Shown: positions 60,977 through 64,000 of the stretch, piece after piece
Layout: each line of letters starts with the position of its first letter
Numbering within the stretch: position 1 is the first letter of the stretch
Origin: Brevibacterium ihuae
GTDB lineage: Bacteria; Actinomycetota; Actinomycetes; Actinomycetales; Brevibacteriaceae
DNA length: 64,000 bases
Assembly (NCBI RefSeq): GCF_900184225.1
Contig: NZ_FXWZ01000003.1
Span: 1,553,684-1,617,683, forward strand
Reading direction: 5' to 3'
Notes under the pieces: generated by a model
What the model was told of the DNA's origin: nothing
What the model saw: the letters and a program-made list of their open reading frames with translations, nothing else
Database searches by the model: none
Program-made: the position numbers and the translations under genes

Positions 60977-61021
60977 CACCACCCCCCCATACCGCAACCG
61001 AACCGCGAGGAGAGGACCACT

Positions 61022-62488
61022 GTGACCGATTTCCCGGAGCCCACCTACTGGAAGATGTACATCGACGGCGAATGGGTCGAGGCCGCCGACGGCGGACGCA
61101 CCGACGTCATCACCCCGATCGACCGCAACCAGGTCGTCGCCACCGTGCCCGACGGCAAGGCCGAGGACGCCGACCGGGCCGTCGAGGCCGCCCGGCGCGC
61201 GTTCCCCGCCTGGGCGGGACTCCACTTCAAGGAGCGCCAGAAGCTCATCCTCCGCTGCGCCGACGCCCTCGAGGAGGCCGCCGAGGAGCTCGCCCAGCTC
61301 ACCGCGATCGACACCGGCAATGCGATCCGCACCCAGGCCCGTCCGGAGACCGGCGTGCTCGTCGACCTGTTCCGCTACATGGGCGGCGTGGCCGGCGAGG
61401 TCAAGGGAATCACCCTGCCCGCCGGCGACGGGGACCTCCACTACACCAAGCGGGAGCCGCTCGGCGTCGTCGCCGGCATCCTGCCGTGGAACTCCCCGCT
61501 GATGATCGCGGCGTTCAAGACCCCGGCCGCGCTCACCGCCGGCAACACCCTCGTGCTCAAGAGCGCCGAGGACGCACCGCTCACCATCGTCAAGATGGCC
61601 GAGGTCATCGGCGACATCCTGCCGCCGGGCGTGTTCAACGTCGTCACCGGCAAGGGCTCGGTGATCGGCGAGGCCCTCGTGCAGCACCCGGGCGTGGACA
61701 AGGTGTCCTTCACCGGCTCGACCGGGATCGGACGGCACGTCGCCGAGGTCGCCGGCAAGCGCCTCGCGCACTCCTCGATGGAGCTCGGCGGCAAGAGCCC
61801 GAACATCGTGTTCCCCGACTCGAACACCGACGACGTCCTCGAGCAGGTGCTCCTCTCGACCCGCTTCGCCCGCCAGGGCCAGTCGTGCACCATGGGCTCG
61901 CGCCTGTTCCTCCACACCGAGATCTACGACGACTTCCTCGCCAAGCTCGTCGAGCGGATCAAGGGGATGAAGGTCGGCGACCCGCGCGACGAGGCGAGCG
62001 ACATCGGCTGCGTCATCAACAAGAAGCAGTACGACCAGATCGCCGACTACATCGAGATGGGCAAGTCGATGGACGGCGTCGAGATCGCCTACGACGGGTC
62101 GGACGACCTCGAGGTCGGCGAGCCGGGCTTCTACCACGCCCCGGTCGTGTTCTCGAAGGCGAAGAACGAATGGCGGACGAGCCAGGAGGAGATCTTCGGC
62201 CCCGTGCTCTCGGTCATCCCGTGGACCACCGAGGACGAGGTCGTCGCGATGGCCAACGACAGCGACTTCGGGCTCGCGGCCTACGTGTTCTGCCGCGACA
62301 TCGACACCGCGCTGCGGATGGCGAACCGGATCGAGTCCGGCTGGGTCCAGGTCAACCAGGGCGGCGGCCAGGTCGTCGGCCAGTCCTACGGCGGGTACAA
62401 GACCTCCGGCTTCGGCCGCGAGGCCTCGCTCGAGGGCATGCTCGAGGGCTTCACCCAGATCAAGCAGATCAACGTCAAGATCCGCTGA
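61022..62488 (+). CDS. Aldehyde dehydrogenase family protein
   Basis: NAD(P)-dependent aldehyde dehydrogenase of 488 residues: [15 protein letters not shown], general base Glu in [12 protein letters not shown] and nucleophile Cys in [14 protein letters not shown] start with GGAG upstream. It is not the CoA-acylating MmsA type by these motifs, so it may handle another aldehyde. Probably in an operon with mmsB. Confidence 0.9.
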   Translation: MTDFPEPTYWKMYIDGEWVEAADGGRTDVITPIDRNQVVATVPDGKAEDADRAVEAARRAFPAWAGLHFKERQKLILRCADALEEAAEELAQLTAIDTGNAIRTQARPETGVLVDLFRYMGGVAGEVKGITLPAGDGDLHYTKREPLGVVAGILPWNSPLMIAAFKTPAALTAGNTLVLKSAEDAPLTIVKMAEVIGDILPPGVFNVVTGKGSVIGEALVQHPGVDKVSFTGSTGIGRHVAEVAGKRLAHSSMELGGKSPNIVFPDSNTDDVLEQVLLSTRFARQGQSCTMGSRLFLHTEIYDDFLAKLVERIKGMKVGDPRDEASDIGCVINKKQYDQIADYIEMGKSMDGVEIAYDGSDDLEVGEPGFYHAPVVFSKAKNEWRTSQEEIFGPVLSVIPWTTEDEVVAMANDSDFGLAAYVFCRDIDTALRMANRIESGWVQVNQGGGQVVGQSYGGYKTSGFGREASLEGMLEGFTQIKQINVKIR

Positions 62489-62673
62489 GCCGGCAGGTCG
62501 CCCGCACCATGCAGCACGTCCGGCATGGTGCGGGCGACTTCTGCATTCACCCCGGGATCGCCCGTCGCTTCGGCAGGCCCGCGCATCGTGAGTGTCGCAG
62601 TCGTCGGCTCGGAGCGAACAACAGCGGTGTGATTCCGGGTAGAATGGCGGCACCCGGACGGAGAGCAGGTGAC

Positions 62674-62973
62674 ATGAACCGCGAGAACGCAGGAGCGGAT
62701 CGACCCCGTGAGGCGCAGGCGCCGCACGGCGAGCTGGGCACCCTGGAATCGGCGGTCCTCGAGTTCGAGCGCCGCTGGTACACCTACGGCGGTGCGAAGG
62801 ACCACGCGATCCGCGAGCGCTTCGACCTGTCCGCCGCCGCCTACTTCCAGGTCCTCAACTCCCTGCTCGAGAACCCCGCGGCCTACGCCGCGGATCCGAT
62901 CCTCATCAAGCGGCTGCGGCGCATCCGCGACAGCCGCCAGCGCGATCGCGCGCAGGCGCGGATCGCGAGGTAG
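62674..62973 (+). CDS. DUF3263 family protein
   Basis: A 99-residue actinobacterial protein with the DUF3263 core [38 protein letters not shown], a small DNA-binding-like helical fold. Basic C-terminus. TAGAAT at 62640 is a possible -10. Three bases separate it from the LytR_C gene. Confidence 0.85.
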   Translation: MNRENAGADRPREAQAPHGELGTLESAVLEFERRWYTYGGAKDHAIRERFDLSAAAYFQVLNSLLENPAAYAADPILIKRLRRIRDSRQRDRAQARIAR

Positions 62974-62976
62974 CGC

Positions 62977-63576
62977 ATGGCCGAGTACCCCAGGGACGAG
63001 TTCGACGACCTCGCGCCGACGGGCCGCAAGGGCGCCCACCGGCGCGACGGCGGTCCGACGACGCAGGCCGGGGCCATCGCCCTCGTCGCGATCCTTGCGA
63101 TCGCCGCGCTCCTCCTCGTGCTCGGCGCGATCAACATCATCCGGTCCTCGACCGCGGACCCCGAGGAGCAGGTCGCCGAGCAGGCGCCCACGGCAGAATC
63201 CACCGCGGACCCGACGGCGGAGGAGGATACCTCGGTCGACATCGATCAGGTCGAGAAGACCGCCGAGGTCACCGTGCTCAACGCCTCCGGCGTCTCCGGT
63301 GCCGGAGGAGCGTTCGGCGACGCCGTCGAAGAGGCCGGCTGGACCTTGGGCCGGGTGGGCAACCACTCGACCTCCGACACCGTGTCCTCGATCCACTACG
63401 CCGACGAGGCCTCCGCCGAGGAGGCCCAGGCCCTGGGCGAGCTGCTCGGGATCGCCGACATCGAGCTCTCCGAGGAGTTCACCGGCGACATCACCGTCGT
63501 CGTGTGCTCGGACATCGCGAACGATCCGCCCGCCCCGGCGGGGACCGGAGACGCCGCAGAGGACACCGGAGCCTGA
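62977..63576 (+). CDS. LytR C-terminal domain-containing protein
   Basis: A 199-residue membrane protein: one span at about 30-52, an acidic Pro/Thr linker, then the LytR_C domain (about 95-180: [27 protein letters not shown]). The catalytic LCP domain is absent. Found after DUF3263 in many actinobacteria; the role is unknown, cell-wall related by domain. Confidence 0.85.
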   Translation: MAEYPRDEFDDLAPTGRKGAHRRDGGPTTQAGAIALVAILAIAALLLVLGAINIIRSSTADPEEQVAEQAPTAESTADPTAEEDTSVDIDQVEKTAEVTVLNASGVSGAGGAFGDAVEEAGWTLGRVGNHSTSDTVSSIHYADEASAEEAQALGELLGIADIELSEEFTGDITVVVCSDIANDPPAPAGTGDAAEDTGA

Positions 63577-63878
63577 ACGCAGCCCTCTCCGGAGTGTGCC
63601 CCTCACCTGCGATGACATCGCCCGCTCTGCGGCAAGTCCGGTTGTCGGGAAGAGGCGACGGGGGACGCCGTTCGCCGAAAGTTCATCAAGGCGGCTTGTT
63701 TTGGCCCGGCCCCGGGTCTAGGATTGGTGACAGTCAGCTGAAGCCCGGAGTGGCTTCCGTTACATCTTTTCAGTCGCGTGACACCTGTGCGGCAGTGACG
63801 AAGTATCGGCGCCGGTGCGGAGCTTCAGGGGCTGTTTCAATGCGCATCACGCGCGCTTTCAGTTGTTTTGGAGAAATA
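63577..63878. other. 302-bp region holding the cold-shock gene promoter and leader
   Basis: No gene. Promoter at 63696-63724 and a long leader of about 150 nt before the cspA-like ATG. The leader is less GC-rich than the rest of the window near its 3' end. Confidence 0.6.
63696..63724 (+). promoter_or_regulatory. Promoter of the cold-shock gene
   Basis: TTGTTT (63696-63701), 17-bp spacer, TAGGAT (63719-63724). The expected transcript starts near 63731. Confidence 0.6.
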
Positions 63879-64000
63879 ATGGCGCAAGGTACTGTCAAGT
63901 GGTTCAATGCCGAAAAGGGATACGGTTTCATCACCGTTGACGGCGGCGAGCAGGATGTCTTCGTCCACTGGTCCGCGATCCAGATGGACGGCTACCGTTC
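63879..64000 (+). CDS. Cold-shock protein, CspA family, 3' end missing
   Basis: The first 40 residues of a cold-shock domain RNA chaperone: [19 protein letters not shown] carries RNP1 and [12 protein letters not shown]2. GGAG precedes the ATG. The window ends inside the gene. Confidence 0.95.
   Translation, partial: MAQGTVKWFNAEKGYGFITVDGGEQDVFVHWSAIQMDGYR

Noticed and set aside
59228-62653. 1141-codon minus-strand open frame
   Set aside because: Only the 226-codon ung at the 3' end is real; the rest is antisense to mmsB and the aldehyde dehydrogenase.

Overview
The window is about 70% GC and almost fully coding. Its marker genes point to an actinomycete (Actinomycetota, probably Micrococcales; a Brevibacterium-like organism is my guess, not shown). 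The markers are mycothiol synthesis (mshA) and mycothiol-dependent formaldehyde oxidation, CarD, SenX3-RegX3 with PhoU, DUF2516, DUF3263, a LytR C-terminal protein, otsA/otsB and an LPXTG surface protein. I see no prophage, no transposase, no rRNA and no CRISPR array. One tRNA gene (Thr, anticodon TGT) is present.

Layout: 1-3.6 kb: end of ygfZ, gabT, and a DUF559 nuclease-like gene bracketed by two long palindromes. 4-11.5 kb: luciferase-like oxidoreductase, serine hydrolase, aminopeptidase N, FUSC transporter, XRE-cupin regulator. 11.5-16.6 kb: azlCD behind a palindromic operator, DUF2516, alpha/beta hydrolase, mshA, YbjN, gpmA. 16.7-22.4 kb: phosphate control (phoU divergent from senX3-regX3 with PHO-box-like repeats between them), a lipoprotein, carD-ispD-ispF. 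22.5-30.6 kb: small membrane protein, a broken TRAP dctP, the formaldehyde module (MBL hydrolase plus mycothiol dehydrogenase), an HTH/ClpN operon with two operators, cysS, rlmB. 30.6-42 kb: MFS and SDR, DUF4032, a degenerate ABC ATPase, two LacI regulators, otsB-otsA, a membrane Ser/Thr kinase. 42-54 kb: DsbA-like protein, tRNA-Thr, META lipoprotein, LPXTG serine protease, HNH/DUF222 protein, SPFH protein, NCS2 permease, CNNM/CorC-type protein. 53-64 kb: two hydrolases, PanE-like reductase, amidohydrolase, ThrE exporter, ung, 3-hydroxyisobutyrate dehydrogenase with an aldehyde dehydrogenase, DUF3263, LytR_C, and the start of a cold-shock gene.

Genes that work together: MshA makes the first intermediate of mycothiol, which the dehydrogenase/MBL pair needs to remove formaldehyde. 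SenX3-RegX3 and PhoU form one phosphate-sensing unit. IspD and IspF supply isoprenoid precursors. OtsA and OtsB make trehalose. The 3-hydroxyisobutyrate dehydrogenase and aldehyde dehydrogenase fit late valine catabolism.

The most unusual items are the palindrome-bracketed DUF559 gene, a 31-bp dispersed repeat that supplies the 3' end and stop codon of the DUF4032 gene, the double-operator HTH/ClpN operon, an ABC ATPase altered at nearly every catalytic motif, an orphan dctP with one stop and two frameshifts, and short degenerate tandem repeats that differ from one intergenic region to the next.
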